Below are positions 55,984-64,000 of a DNA stretch of 64,000 nucleotides, in pieces. Source of the stretch: Planotetraspora sp. A-T 1434 (lineage in GTDB: Bacteria; Actinomycetota; Actinomycetes; Streptosporangiales; Streptosporangiaceae); contig NZ_JAOEGB010000007.1 of the NCBI RefSeq assembly GCF_025420585.1, positions 1 to 64,000 on the forward strand. The letters run 5' to 3'. How positions within the stretch are numbered: the first letter of the stretch is position 1; each line of letters opens with the position of its first letter. The notes under the pieces were generated by a model. It worked only from the letters and a program-made list of their open reading frames with translations. It searched no databases and was not told where the DNA came from. The translations under genes and the position numbers were made by a program.

Positions 55984-56721
55984 ATGAGCTTCGAAACGTC
56001 CTCATGGGCCGTGGGGCGCTTCGGCGACCGCGCCGACTTCGTGCGACAGCAGCTCGTCACGTCGCTGCTGGAGGCCATGGGCAACGCGCAGGACGCGCAG
56101 CGGTGGTCCCGCAGCGACAAGCGCTTCCCTTATGGGCAGACCATGATGACCAGGCGCTACGAGGCGCTGGTCGAGGGCTTCCGCAACGAGCCGGGCTTCC
56201 AGATGGTCAAGCCCTACGGCTCGCCGCATCACCTGGTGGTCCTCGACGGCAACCTGCTGCTGCCGTTCCGCTACGGCGAGGACGACACCACGCCCATCAC
56301 GGAGGCCCGGGTCACCGACGGCCGCATCTCCGCGCTGGCCAGAGAGCTGTTCACCCGGTACGGCCCGGCGGCGTCCTACCGGCAGCTGACCCTCGAGGAC
56401 GAGGCCGAGCTCGCGGAGGTCCGTCCCACTCTGGCCGGCCTCCCGGACGACACCCGTCTCGTCCCCGTCGCCTACGCGGGCAACGCCCAGGCGGGGCTGC
56501 TCCGGCTCTACTGGGGCGAGGCGGAGCTGATCGACGAGTTCGGCAGGCTCCGATGGCATCACTACGAGCCGATCCCGCTCCTGACGGCTCACACCGCGAC
56601 CCTTCTACCGGCTCAGCCCGGCACCGCCACGCGCTTCGACCACGGCGCCGTTCCGGACCTCGGCCTGAGCCCGAGGGAGTCCCAGCGGACCGCGGTCGCC
56701 GGCGGCGATGAGCGCCCCTAG
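55984..56721 (+). CDS. Unrecognised 245-residue protein paired with an XRE-ImmA/IrrE regulator
   Basis: A soluble protein starting MSFETSSWAVGRFGDRAD, with no signal or membrane helix. Segments such as QRWSRSDKRFPYGQTMMTRR, YEALVEGFRNEPGFQMVKPY, ELFTRYGPAASYRQLTLED and GNAQAGLLRLYWGEAELID suggest a mixed alpha/beta domain. ATG 55984 follows GGGG at 7 bp. It overlaps the next gene by 14 bp, so both are made together. In gene pairs of this layout the partner is often the substrate or effector of an ImmA-type protease; that role is only an inference. Confidence 0.8.
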   Translation: MSFETSSWAVGRFGDRADFVRQQLVTSLLEAMGNAQDAQRWSRSDKRFPYGQTMMTRRYEALVEGFRNEPGFQMVKPYGSPHHLVVLDGNLLLPFRYGEDDTTPITEARVTDGRISALARELFTRYGPAASYRQLTLEDEAELAEVRPTLAGLPDDTRLVPVAYAGNAQAGLLRLYWGEAELIDEFGRLRWHHYEPIPLLTAHTATLLPAQPGTATRFDHGAVPDLGLSPRESQRTAVAGGDERP

Positions 56722-57832
56722 CCCGCAGGCCGTGGCGGACGCCTTCGACCCCGCGCGGCTCACCCAGGCCCGGCGTCTGGCCGGGATGACGAAGAAGGAC
56801 CTCGCCGAGCGGATCGGTGTCACGCCCGCCGCCGTGGGACAGTACGAGACCGGCATGACCCGCCCGAGGGGCGACCTGGTCCCCCGCCTCGCCGGCGTTC
56901 TCGGCGTCCCGTTGGCGTTCTTCCTGATGGGCCGCCCGCACGGCAAGCTCGACGGGTCCATGGCCCATTTCCGGAGCCTGCGCTCGACCCGGGCCCACCA
57001 GCGGGCCAAGGCGGTCGCGTTCGTCGAGCAGGTGTGGGAGCTCGCGCACGCCCTCGAACGACGCGTACGGCTGCCGCACGTGGACCTGCCCGGATTCTCG
57101 GGCGGCGAGGTCCACCCCCTGGCCCGTGACCCCGCCGAGGCCGCCCGCGCCCTGCGCCGGCTCTGGGGGCTGGGCGCCGGGCCGCTGTCCCACATCGTCC
57201 GGCACCTGGAGGCCCACGGGATCATCGTGGTCTTCCCGCCCCCGGACGAGGACGCCGCCACGGTCGACGCGTTCTCCACGTCCCAGCTGCCCCGGCCGAT
57301 CGTCGTCCTCACCGCCAACCGGTTCGACGACATCCACCGCTACCGGTTCACCGCGGCGCACGAGCTGGGCCATCTGGTCCTGCACGGGGACACCGCCTCC
57401 GGAGACACCCAGCAGGAGCGGGAGGCCGACGTCTTCGCCGCGGAGTTCCTCACCCCGCGCGACAGCATCCTCCCGGAGCTGCCCAAACGGCTCGACCTGC
57501 GGAGGCTCGTCGAGCTCAAGCACACCTGGGGCGTGTCGGTCGACTCCCTGCTGTACCGGTGCCGGGAGGTGGGCCTGATCTCCGACTCCGCCGCGGGCCG
57601 GGCCTACCAGCGGCTCAAGACGCTGCGCGACCAGCCCGGATTCGCCGCCGAGCCGATAAGCGGCTATCCCGGCGAGCAGCCGATGCTGCTCCGCCAGGCG
57701 TTCGACCTCGCCGTCGCCGAGACCGGCCTGACCATGCCGCGGCTCGCCGCCCAGCTGGCCTGGCCGATTCCCCGGGTCCGCGAGCTGCTCGGCATGCCCG
57801 ACCAGCGGCCCGCTCTGCGCATCGTCCCGTGA
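56708..57832 (+). CDS. XRE-family regulator with ImmA/IrrE metallopeptidase domain
   Basis: A 374-residue protein. The XRE HTH is at residues 15-75 (LTQARRLAGMTKKDLAERIG, TPAAVGQYETGMTRPRGDLV). The ImmA/IrrE peptidase domain (about 160-290) has the zinc motif His218-Glu219-x-x-His222 (AAHELGHLVLH) and the third ligand Glu239 in EREADVFAAEFL. A C-terminal HTH-like region follows (TMPRLAAQLAWPIPRVRELL). Such fusions sense a signal, cleave a repressor or themselves, and control mobile elements, stress responses or toxin-antitoxin pairs. Its start overlaps the unknown partner gene. Confidence 0.92.
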   Translation: MSAPSPQAVADAFDPARLTQARRLAGMTKKDLAERIGVTPAAVGQYETGMTRPRGDLVPRLAGVLGVPLAFFLMGRPHGKLDGSMAHFRSLRSTRAHQRAKAVAFVEQVWELAHALERRVRLPHVDLPGFSGGEVHPLARDPAEAARALRRLWGLGAGPLSHIVRHLEAHGIIVVFPPPDEDAATVDAFSTSQLPRPIVVLTANRFDDIHRYRFTAAHELGHLVLHGDTASGDTQQEREADVFAAEFLTPRDSILPELPKRLDLRRLVELKHTWGVSVDSLLYRCREVGLISDSAAGRAYQRLKTLRDQPGFAAEPISGYPGEQPMLLRQAFDLAVAETGLTMPRLAAQLAWPIPRVRELLGMPDQRPALRIVP

Positions 57833-57884
57833 CGCCAAGCGGTCACCCAGCCCGCGCCAAGACGGCCGGGCCAGGCTGGGCCGC

Positions 57885-58370
57885 ATGCCGTTCCTACCGA
57901 GAACCCATGAGATCCCGGCCGGTGTGGAGCACGAGCGCTTCCACATCCGGCCGATCACCGTGCACGACGCCGTGCGCGACTTCGACGCCGTGATGAGCAG
58001 CGCGGCCCGGCTGCGGGAGCGCTTCCCGCTGTGGGGCTGGCCGCCCCCGGCCATGACGCTGGAGGACAACCTCGTCGACCTGGCCTGGCACCAGAAGGAG
58101 GCCAGGCTCCGCCGGTCGTTCAACTACGCCGTGGTGAGCCCCGACGGGTCGCGCCTGCTCGGATGCGTGTACATCGACCCTCCCGAGAAGCGGGGAGCCG
58201 ACGCCGACGTGTCGTTCTGGGTACGCGCCGACGAGGAGGACACCGGCCTGGAGGAGGAGCTGGAGCGGGTCGTCCGCGCCTGGCTCCGCGATGCCTGGCC
58301 GTACGCCGAGGTCCGCTGGCCGGGGAGGGACCTGTCCTGGGAGGAGTGGGATCTCCTACCCTCCGAATAG
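57885..58370 (+). CDS. GNAT-family N-acetyltransferase
   Basis: A 161-residue protein with the GNAT fold: FHIRPITVHDAVRDFDAVMS, the beta-4 strand FNYAVVSPDGSRLLGCVYID, and the acetyl-CoA turn ADVSFWVRADEED. The usual Q/RxxGxG/A motif is not clear in the present sequence. Likely cytoplasmic transferase of unknown substrate. Its end overlaps the PIG-L gene (convergent) by 15 bp. Confidence 0.8.
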   Translation: MPFLPRTHEIPAGVEHERFHIRPITVHDAVRDFDAVMSSAARLRERFPLWGWPPPAMTLEDNLVDLAWHQKEARLRRSFNYAVVSPDGSRLLGCVYIDPPEKRGADADVSFWVRADEEDTGLEEELERVVRAWLRDAWPYAEVRWPGRDLSWEEWDLLPSE

Positions 58371-59177
58371 CGGCAGCAGCCGGCGGATCTCGGCGTCCGT
58401 GGCCTGGCGGCCGTAGCCGGCGAGCTTGAACGTCTCGGCGTGGCGGACCTTCTCGGCGTGCTCGTCCCCGTAGAAGCGGGCCAGGGCCGGCCGCATGGGG
58501 TCTCCGGCCAGCATGAACTCCGCCCAGTGGGTCAGCACGAACTCGCGCCGCTCCGGCCAGGAGTCCTCCGGGGGCACCTGGTCGAGGAACCCGCGCTCGA
58601 ACGGCGCGAACTCGAAGAACTGCGTCGCGTGGGCGGCGCACGCGAGGAGCTTCTCCTCCATCACGCCGTCCACGTCGACGGCCACGTCGTGCCGGTGGCA
58701 GTCGCCCGTGCCGTAGTCGGTCATCAGCAGGCACAGCGGCGCGCGGTCGAGCGCGGGCTTGTCCGGCACGACGTTCGGCACGGAGCAGAACGCGACGGCG
58801 TCCCGCACGACGCGCCCGGCAGCCCGGTTGTCGGGGTGCCCGGCGCAGTCGTCGTGGAACGCGATGACCACGTCGGCGCGCCAGTCGCGGATCACCTCGA
58901 TCACCCTCTTGCGAATTTCGATCGAGGCTTCCAGCTCGCCGTCGTGGGTGTCCCAGATCTGGTATTCGAGGACGCCGAGGTGCTCGGCCGCGCGGACCGC
59001 CTCCTTGGCGCGGCGCCGGGCGAGGGTGATGCGCTCCAGCGCGAAGTGACCGGCGTCGCCGTTGGTCAGCGACAGGAACTTGACCGCGTGACCCTCCCTC
59101 GCGAGCGCGGCCGCCGTCCCTCCGGCGTACATGTCCGCCTCATCCGGGTGGGCGCCCACAACGAGGACCTTGGTCAT
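58356..59177 (-). CDS. PIG-L / LmbE-family deacetylase
   Basis: A 273-residue protein with the zinc motif VGAHPDEADMYAGG (AHPDD-like, His and Asp ligands) and the distal His in CAGHPDNRAAGR. The family removes N-acetyl groups from GlcNAc-containing lipids or mycothiol precursors and conjugates (MshB/Mca). ATG 59177 overlaps the stop of the isomerase gene (ATGA). Last gene of the ABC operon; it would deacetylate the imported compound. Confidence 0.93.
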   Translation of the reverse strand: MTKVLVVGAHPDEADMYAGGTAAALAREGHAVKFLSLTNGDAGHFALERITLARRRAKEAVRAAEHLGVLEYQIWDTHDGELEASIEIRKRVIEVIRDWRADVVIAFHDDCAGHPDNRAAGRVVRDAVAFCSVPNVVPDKPALDRAPLCLLMTDYGTGDCHRHDVAVDVDGVMEEKLLACAAHATQFFEFAPFERGFLDQVPPEDSWPERREFVLTHWAEFMLAGDPMRPALARFYGDEHAEKVRHAETFKLAGYGRQATDAEIRRLLPLFGG

Positions 59178-60193
59178 TGGGTTTCCTTTCTGATCGCGCG
59201 CAGCGTCTCGGCGGAGCGCGCGATGAACGCGAGCTGCCGGTCGACGCCGTAGGGGTCGGTGTAGTAGTCGTCGGGCCCCGGCATGACGCCTTCCCGGACC
59301 CGCTCCTCGCACAGCCGCGCGAGGCGGACCAGTTCGAGGAGCTCTCCAACGTCGAGGTCGGGATGGGCCCGCCGCCAGGAAGGGTCGTAGATCGGGATGT
59401 CGTTCCAGTCGCGGGACGTGGCGTTCTCGATGGTGAGGTTGACCGATGGGTCCAGCTCCGCCAGCACGGCGTGCCAGTCGATGACCCCGTCGCCGCAGGC
59501 GCGGATCTGGCGTTCGAGGCCGCGCGGCGTCTGGAACAGGGTCACGTCGCGCATGTGGGTCTTGCGGACGAGCGGGCCGAGGCGCCGGGTCGCGGCGACG
59601 GGGTCCTCCCCGCGGACGACGACGTTGGCGAGGTCGAGGGTCACGCCCAGGACGTCGACGGCGTCCGCCAGGCGCAGGATCTCGGTGGTGGTGATCTCCT
59701 CGTGGGTCTCCATGGCCAGCCAGGCGCCGTGGTCCCGCACGACGGGCGCCAGCCTGAGGAGGAACTTCCGCGTCGCCTCCAGCTGGTCCTCCCAGACGAC
59801 GTCGGTGCGGAACCGGTCGTTGGCCTGCAGGCCCCACTCGTGCCGCTGGTAGTTGGCGGTGTCGCACCACAGCGACACGCATCCGGCCGCCGCGCACGCC
59901 TCGACCATCCGGGTCATCCCGAGGAGGTAGTCGCCGTCGCCGGCCGCGCGCACCTCGGGCGCCTCCGCCGTGTTGTACGGATTGACCTTCCCGAGCCCCA
60001 TCTCCAGATAGAGGCCGAGATCGCCGGCGAGGTCGCGCAGGTCGGCCAGCAGCCCCTTGTCCAGGGCCGGCGTGACGTCGAGGACGGTCCGGAAGAACAC
60101 CCCGTCGTATCCCAGCTCGTGACAGCGGACGAGCAGGTCGAGCGGGCCGCGCCCCTCGGCGGGGAACTTGCGGCCGTCGATCCCGACCTTCAT
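59174..60193 (-). CDS. Sugar phosphate isomerase/epimerase-like TIM barrel
   Basis: A 339-residue protein of the xylose isomerase-like (AP_endonuc_2) family: VGIDGRKFPAEGRGPLDLLV, FFRTVLDVTPALDKGLLADL, AWLAMETHEEITTTEILRLA, LDLANVVVRGEDPVAATRRL and NLTIENATSRDWND. Metal-binding Glu, Asp and His residues are spread through these strands. ATG 60193 follows GGAAGGAG and is linked to the ATPase stop (ATGA). Probably converts the deacetylated sugar or a derivative. Confidence 0.88.
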   Translation of the reverse strand: MKVGIDGRKFPAEGRGPLDLLVRCHELGYDGVFFRTVLDVTPALDKGLLADLRDLAGDLGLYLEMGLGKVNPYNTAEAPEVRAAGDGDYLLGMTRMVEACAAAGCVSLWCDTANYQRHEWGLQANDRFRTDVVWEDQLEATRKFLLRLAPVVRDHGAWLAMETHEEITTTEILRLADAVDVLGVTLDLANVVVRGEDPVAATRRLGPLVRKTHMRDVTLFQTPRGLERQIRACGDGVIDWHAVLAELDPSVNLTIENATSRDWNDIPIYDPSWRRAHPDLDVGELLELVRLARLCEERVREGVMPGPDDYYTDPYGVDRQLAFIARSAETLRAIRKETQ

Positions 60194-61074
60194 AGCGGGG
60201 CTCCTTCCACGTGGCAGCGGAGCCACCGGCCCGGGGAAGGCTCGGTGGCGAGTGGCGCGACCGGGGGCATGGTGCGGCCGCACTCGGCCACGGCGACCGG
60301 GCAGCGCGCGGCGAACGGGCAGCCCGCCTCCCCGGCCTGTACGGTCCCCGCCGCTGGCGCCGGGTCCAGGGACGATCCGGGAACCGACGCGAGCAGCAGC
60401 CGCGTGTACGGGTGCCGGGGGTCGTCGAGCAGCTCCTCCGCCGGCGCCGACTCGACGGCGTAGCCCGCGAACATGACCACCACCCGGTCGGCGAGGTAGC
60501 GGGCGCTGACCAGGTCGTGGGTGATGTAGAGGAGCGCCACGCCCTCGTCGTCACGCAGGCGGGCCATGAGGTTGAGGATCTCCACCCGGACCGACATGTC
60601 GAGCATGGAGACGGGCTCGTCGGCGACGATCAGCCGGGGCGCGGACGCGAGCGCGCGGGCCGTGCCGACGCGCTGGCGCTCGCCTCCGGAGAGCTCGTGC
60701 GGGCGCCGCCGGACGAACCGCTCCCCCAGCCCGACGCGCTCCAGGAGCGTGACCACCTCCCTGTCCACGTCCGGGACGCGCCGCCCGGACCGGATCACGG
60801 CCCGGCGGAGGTGGTGGCCGATGTCGTGGGCCGGGTTGAGCGACCCGAAGACGTCCTGGAAGATCATCTGTGGCCGTCCGGAGACCGTCACCGATCCCTC
60901 GGACGGGCGCGTGAGGCCCACGATGATCCGGCCGAGCGTGGTCTTGCCGCTCCCCGACTCCCCCACAACCGCGACGATCTCGGCGGGATCGACCGCCAGG
61001 GAGACGTCGCGGACCGCCTTCACCGGGCCGAAGTCCTTCCTCAGCCCGCGCGCCGTCACAACGGCCTCGCTCAT
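60190..61074 (-). CDS. Oligopeptide/dipeptide ABC transporter ATP-binding protein (OppF/DppF type)
   Basis: A 294-residue ATPase with Walker [10 protein letters not shown], a Q-loop [12 protein letters not shown], signature [15 protein letters not shown], Walker [13 protein letters not shown], and the oligopeptide-type C-terminal zinc/iron-sulfur-like cysteine stretch ([15 protein letters not shown]). ATG 61074 overlaps the first ATPase stop (ATGA). The ATG five codons upstream is less likely. Confidence 0.93.
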   Translation of the reverse strand: MSEAVVTARGLRKDFGPVKAVRDVSLAVDPAEIVAVVGESGSGKTTLGRIIVGLTRPSEGSVTVSGRPQMIFQDVFGSLNPAHDIGHHLRRAVIRSGRRVPDVDREVVTLLERVGLGERFVRRRPHELSGGERQRVGTARALASAPRLIVADEPVSMLDMSVRVEILNLMARLRDDEGVALLYITHDLVSARYLADRVVVMFAGYAVESAPAEELLDDPRHPYTRLLLASVPGSSLDPAPAAGTVQAGEAGCPFAARCPVAVAECGRTMPPVAPLATEPSPGRWLRCHVEGAPL

Positions 61075-62003
61075 GACGCCTCCCAACACGCGACCACGCG
61101 GTCCCCAAGCGGAAGCAGCGCGGGCTGCTCGGTCCGGCAGACGTCCACCGCGACCGGGCAGCGGGGATGGAACCGGCAGCCGGGCGGCGGAGCCTGCGGG
61201 TCGGGCGGCCTGCCGGGCAGCCCGGCTATCCGCCCCTTCCCGAGGCCGGGCACCGACGCGACCAGCCTCCGCGAGTAGGGGTGTTCCTGGCTCAGCCGGA
61301 AGTCGGCGGCCTTCGCCACCTCGCAGAGCCTCCCGGCGTACATGACGGCGACCCGATCGGCGGTCTCCAGGAGGAGCGGCAGGTCGTGCGTGATGAACAG
61401 CACGGCGAAGCCGAGCTCGGCCTGGAGCGCCCTGATCTGGCCGATCAGCTCGTGCTGGACGACGACGTCCAGCGCGGTGGTGGGCTCGTCCATGACGACC
61501 AGGCGGGGACGGAGGGCGAGGGCCATCGCGATGGCGACCCGCTGCCGCATCCCGCCGGACAGCTCGTGCGGGTACGCGCGGACCCTGCGCCGGTCGATGC
61601 CCACCAGGTCGAGCAGGTCGGCGGGGCTCCGGCCGGGCGCGTGTCCCCGCCCGAGGGCCTCGGCGAGCTGCCGCTCGATCCGCAGCACGGGGTTGAGCGC
61701 GTTGAGCGAGTTCTGCATCACCATCGAGACCACCCGCCAGCGGAGGTCCCTCACCTCGGCGTCGCTCATGGTGAGGACATCCGCGCCGTCGACCAGGACC
61801 TGGCCGCCCGTGATGTAGCCGGGCGGGCGCAGCAGGCGGGTGAGCGCCTGGGCGACGGTCGACTTGCCGCAGCCCGACTCCCCCGCCAGGCCGAGGAACT
61901 CGCCCTCGGCCACGTCGAGGTCGAGGCCGTCGACGACGCTCACGGACCCGGACTCCGCGGCGTACCGCACCCGCAGGTCGCGGACTCGCAGCAGATCAGG
62001 CAT
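61071..62003 (-). CDS. Oligopeptide/dipeptide ABC transporter ATP-binding protein (OppD/DppD type)
   Basis: A 310-residue ATPase: Walker [11 protein letters not shown]-loop [12 protein letters not shown], signature [15 protein letters not shown], Walker [14 protein letters not shown]-terminal [14 protein letters not shown]. Start ATG 62003 overlaps the permease end. It pairs with the OppF-type partner in a heterodimer. Substrate class (peptide, nickel, or sugar conjugate) depends on the binding protein, of which only the end is in the window. Confidence 0.93.
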   Translation of the reverse strand: MPDLLRVRDLRVRYAAESGSVSVVDGLDLDVAEGEFLGLAGESGCGKSTVAQALTRLLRPPGYITGGQVLVDGADVLTMSDAEVRDLRWRVVSMVMQNSLNALNPVLRIERQLAEALGRGHAPGRSPADLLDLVGIDRRRVRAYPHELSGGMRQRVAIAMALALRPRLVVMDEPTTALDVVVQHELIGQIRALQAELGFAVLFITHDLPLLLETADRVAVMYAGRLCEVAKAADFRLSQEHPYSRRLVASVPGLGKGRIAGLPGRPPDPQAPPPGCRFHPRCPVAVDVCRTEQPALLPLGDRVVACWEAS

Positions 62004-62865
62004 CGCGCACCACCGGAGTCACGAGCACGGCGCTCCGCTGCCGCATGCCGATGGCCTGGCGGAGCAGGTCGGAGGCCCGGAGCCGGGGGTTGGTCCGCTC
62101 GTCCACGGCGTGGTTGATCAGGGCGAGCGAGAAGGCCGTCAGCGCGATGCCGAGGCCGGGGATGACGAACGTCCACCACGCGCCCTGCAGGAGCGCCGAG
62201 CCGTTCTGCGCCCAGAACAGCATGGTGCCCCAGGTCACCTGACCGCTGTCGCCGAGTCCGAGGAACTCCAGCGACGCCTCGGCGCCCACGGCGAAGATCA
62301 CCTGGTTGACGAAGAAGGCGGCGACGATCGACAGCATGTTGGGCAGCAACTCGACCGCGAGGACGCGCCACCGCGACTCCCCCGCCAGCCGCGCGGCGGC
62401 GATGAACTCCCGCTGCCGCAGGCTGAGCGCCTGCGAGCGGAACAGCCGCGCGCCGAACGCCCATCCGGTGAGGCTCAGCACCGCGACGATCGTCACCGGC
62501 CCGGGAGGGAGGAACGCGGCCAGCACCACGATGAGCGGCAGGCCGGGCAGCACGAGGAACACATTGGTCAGCGACGAGAGCACGTCGTCGGTCCGGCCGC
62601 CGGCGTAGGCCGCGAGCAGGCCGACCGCGAGGCTGATGAGCGTCGTGATCAGGGCGACCGCGAACGCGATGAGCAGCGAGACGCGGCAGCCGTACAGGAA
62701 CTGGCTGAGCACGTCCTGCCCCTGGCCGGTGGTGCCGAACAGGTGGGCCGCCGACGGCGGCTCGTTGATGCCGCCCACGCCCTTCGCGGGGTCGTAGGGC
62801 GCCAGCGGCGGGCCGAGGGCCGCGCAGAGCGCCAGCAGGACGAGGGTGACGACCCCGAACCTCAT
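61996..62865 (-). CDS. Dipeptide/oligopeptide ABC permease (DppC/OppC type)
   Basis: A 289-residue protein with an N-terminal helix ([19 protein letters not shown]), the [20 protein letters not shown] block, and the EAA loop [23 protein letters not shown] 62865 overlaps the stop of the DppB-type gene (ATGA). The upstream open frame beyond this start is a shadow. Membrane component. Confidence 0.93.
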   Translation of the reverse strand: MRFGVVTLVLLALCAALGPPLAPYDPAKGVGGINEPPSAAHLFGTTGQGQDVLSQFLYGCRVSLLIAFAVALITTLISLAVGLLAAYAGGRTDDVLSSLTNVFLVLPGLPLIVVLAAFLPPGPVTIVAVLSLTGWAFGARLFRSQALSLRQREFIAAARLAGESRWRVLAVELLPNMLSIVAAFFVNQVIFAVGAEASLEFLGLGDSGQVTWGTMLFWAQNGSALLQGAWWTFVIPGLGIALTAFSLALINHAVDERTNPRLRASDLLRQAIGMRQRSAVLVTPVVRDA

Positions 62866-63845
62866 GCCGCCACCACCTGCCGGACGCGCGGGTCGAGCAG
62901 GGCGTACAGAGAGTCCACGATGAAGTTCGCGGCCAGGACCGACAGTGTGATGATCAGAAAGAGCGCCTGCATGAGCGGATAGTCCACGGTCGTGACGGCC
63001 TGAAGGAGCAGGAAGCCGAGGCCGGGATAGGAGAAGACGATCTCGGTGAGGATCTGCCCGCTGAAGACCATGCCGACGGCCATCCCCAGCATGGTCACGT
63101 TGGGGAGCAGCGCGTTGCGCACCGCGTGCCGCAGCAGGATGTGCCGGGGCGCGAGGCCCTTCGCCTCGGCGAGCGTCAGGTAGTCCTCGGACAGGACGCC
63201 GACCATCGCGTTGCGCATGTTCAGCGTCCAGCTTCCGACCGACACCAGCACGATGGTGAAGACGGGCAGGGCCAGATGGGTGGCCACGCTCCCGGCGAAC
63301 TCCAGCGTGAGCGCCGGCTCCAGGCCGTCGTCGTAGGCGTGCCCGAGCGGGAACACGCCCCAGTCGAACGCCAGCAGGTACATCAGGAGCAGCGCCAGGA
63401 AGAAGTAGGGAAAGGAGCCGACGAAGATCAGGCTCGGCGGCGCGACCCGGTCGACGATCCCCGACCTGCGCCAGGCGGCCACCGCCCCGAGCGCGCAGCC
63501 GATGACGAAGCTCGCCGCGACGCTCACCACGCCGAGGAGGATCGACCAGCCGAGCCCGGTCGCGATGACGTCGGTCACCGGTGACGGGAACTGCGACAGC
63601 GACACCCCGAGGTCGCCGTGCAGGAGGGCCCACAGGTAGCGGCCGTACTGCACGACGAGCGGGTCGTCGGTGAGCCCGTACGCCTCCCGGAGCCCGTCCA
63701 GCGCCGCCGGGGTGAGCTGGGTCGAGTAGTTGGCGAACATCGTGCTCGCCGGATCTCCGGGGGCGAGCCGCGGGAGGAAGAAGTTCACGCTGACCGCGAC
63801 GAAGGCCGCGAGCGCGTAGAAGCCCAGCCTGCGCAGGAGGTACAC
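62862..63845 (-). CDS. Dipeptide/oligopeptide ABC permease (DppB/OppB type)
   Basis: A 327-residue protein: YLLRRLGFYALAAFVAVSVN, RLAPGDPASTMF, GDLGVSLSQFPSPVTDVI, EAA loop DYLTLAEAKGLAPRHILLRH, and a C-terminal DPRVR motif. GTG 63845 lies 3 bp after the binding-protein stop. Membrane component of the same transporter. Confidence 0.93.
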   Translation of the reverse strand: MYLLRRLGFYALAAFVAVSVNFFLPRLAPGDPASTMFANYSTQLTPAALDGLREAYGLTDDPLVVQYGRYLWALLHGDLGVSLSQFPSPVTDVIATGLGWSILLGVVSVAASFVIGCALGAVAAWRRSGIVDRVAPPSLIFVGSFPYFFLALLLMYLLAFDWGVFPLGHAYDDGLEPALTLEFAGSVATHLALPVFTIVLVSVGSWTLNMRNAMVGVLSEDYLTLAEAKGLAPRHILLRHAVRNALLPNVTMLGMAVGMVFSGQILTEIVFSYPGLGFLLLQAVTTVDYPLMQALFLIITLSVLAANFIVDSLYALLDPRVRQVVAA

Positions 63846-63848
63846 CGG

Positions 63849-64000
63849 CTACACCGACCGCAGCTTCGGGTAGACGAGGAACGTCGACGGGGTGCTCTGG
63901 AGGGTGAGCGGCGCGTACGGATCCTTCTCGGTGGGGAAGCCGGTGACGCGCCGGGTGTTGTACAGCCCCCAGTCGGGCTGCTCGTAGAGCGGGACGACCG
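63849..64000 (-). CDS. ABC transporter substrate-binding protein, C-terminal fragment (5' end outside window)
   Basis: The frame is open to the window edge and ends in TAG at 63849-63851. The last 49 residues (VVPLYEQPDWGLYNTRRVTG, then FPTEKDPYAPLTLQ and a VYPKL end) match the finish of dipeptide/oligopeptide-type (family 5) binding proteins, where the chain ends with a strand set after an aromatic motif. First gene of the operon, 3 bp from the DppB start. Confidence 0.8.
   Translation of the reverse strand, partial: VVPLYEQPDWGLYNTRRVTGFPTEKDPYAPLTLQSTPSTFLVYPKLRSV

Noticed and set aside
56351-58123. 590-codon ORF on the minus strand across the XRE-ImmA gene
   Set aside because: Antisense to two well-supported genes and without domain similarity.

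Overview
The window is high-GC DNA with dense, mostly operonic genes, frequent 1-14 bp start/stop overlaps and GTG/TTG starts. The HATPase/XRE/DUF397 trio, a DUF574 methyltransferase, a LAL-type regulator, many winged-helix regulators, large secreted proteases and Tat exports point to a filamentous actinomycete. A member of the Streptosporangiales is my best guess; that is inference from gene content only. No rRNA, tRNA, CRISPR array, transposase or natural-product core synthase was recognised.

Layout. 0-5.9 kb: the tail of a zinc alcohol/formaldehyde dehydrogenase, two small conserved proteins, then an oligosaccharide ABC transporter (lipoprotein plus two permeases). Its upstream partners, a ROK repressor and an enolase-superfamily enzyme, survive only as fused fragments. 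5.9-9.4 kb: an SDR, a sulfite-oxidase-like molybdoenzyme with its cytochrome b, Ohr, a 29-residue membrane microprotein and a frame-broken small gene. 9.4-17.1 kb: a WGR/beta-propeller protein, two secreted hydrolases, an SPFH plus zinc-ribbon membrane pair, and a DUF574 methyltransferase. 17.1-23.1 kb: a phenylacetate-type acyl-CoA gene set (thioesterase, thiolase, CoA ligase, tandem HxlR regulator, PaaN) that shares a repeated promoter element. 23.1-29.7 kb: chorismate mutase, a DUF4916 protein, an MFS-Usp fusion with its MarR regulator, a cytochrome P450 preceded by three perfect 17-bp repeats, and a Tat-exported PhoD-type phosphatase.

29.7-35.5 kb is a small-gene and regulatory stretch: an AT-rich TTA-containing microprotein, a long near-perfect hairpin, the HATPase/XRE/DUF397 trio, a membrane metallophosphoesterase, a Nudix protein, a DUF1003 protein and an XRE-cupin regulator. 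35.5-39.7 kb is a four-gene catabolic operon of unknown substrate (amidohydrolase-SnoaL fusion, TIGR04076 protein, flavin monooxygenase-like protein, dehydroquinase-like/hydrolase fusion). 39.8-47.7 kb holds a LAL regulator with a coupled leader ORF, a stand-alone LigD-type polymerase domain, and an NMT1/THI5-type ABC importer with a clear promoter and operator. 47.7-52.5 kb pairs a TrmB/LuxR-type regulator with a 1228-residue subtilase.

52.6-55.9 kb is the most interesting block. It is a tightly coupled five-gene operon (DoxX-like membrane protein, BtaA-like DUF3419 enzyme, DUF2071 protein, membrane-anchored methyltransferase-like protein, four-helix membrane protein) behind a perfect TetR-type palindrome, with no TetR gene nearby. 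It is a candidate membrane-lipid modification system. 56.0-57.8 kb carries an XRE-ImmA/IrrE protease regulator overlapping an unrecognised partner. The window ends with a dipeptide/oligopeptide-type ABC transporter coupled to a sugar isomerase-like protein and a PIG-L deacetylase, suggesting uptake and breakdown of an N-acylated sugar or glycoconjugate.
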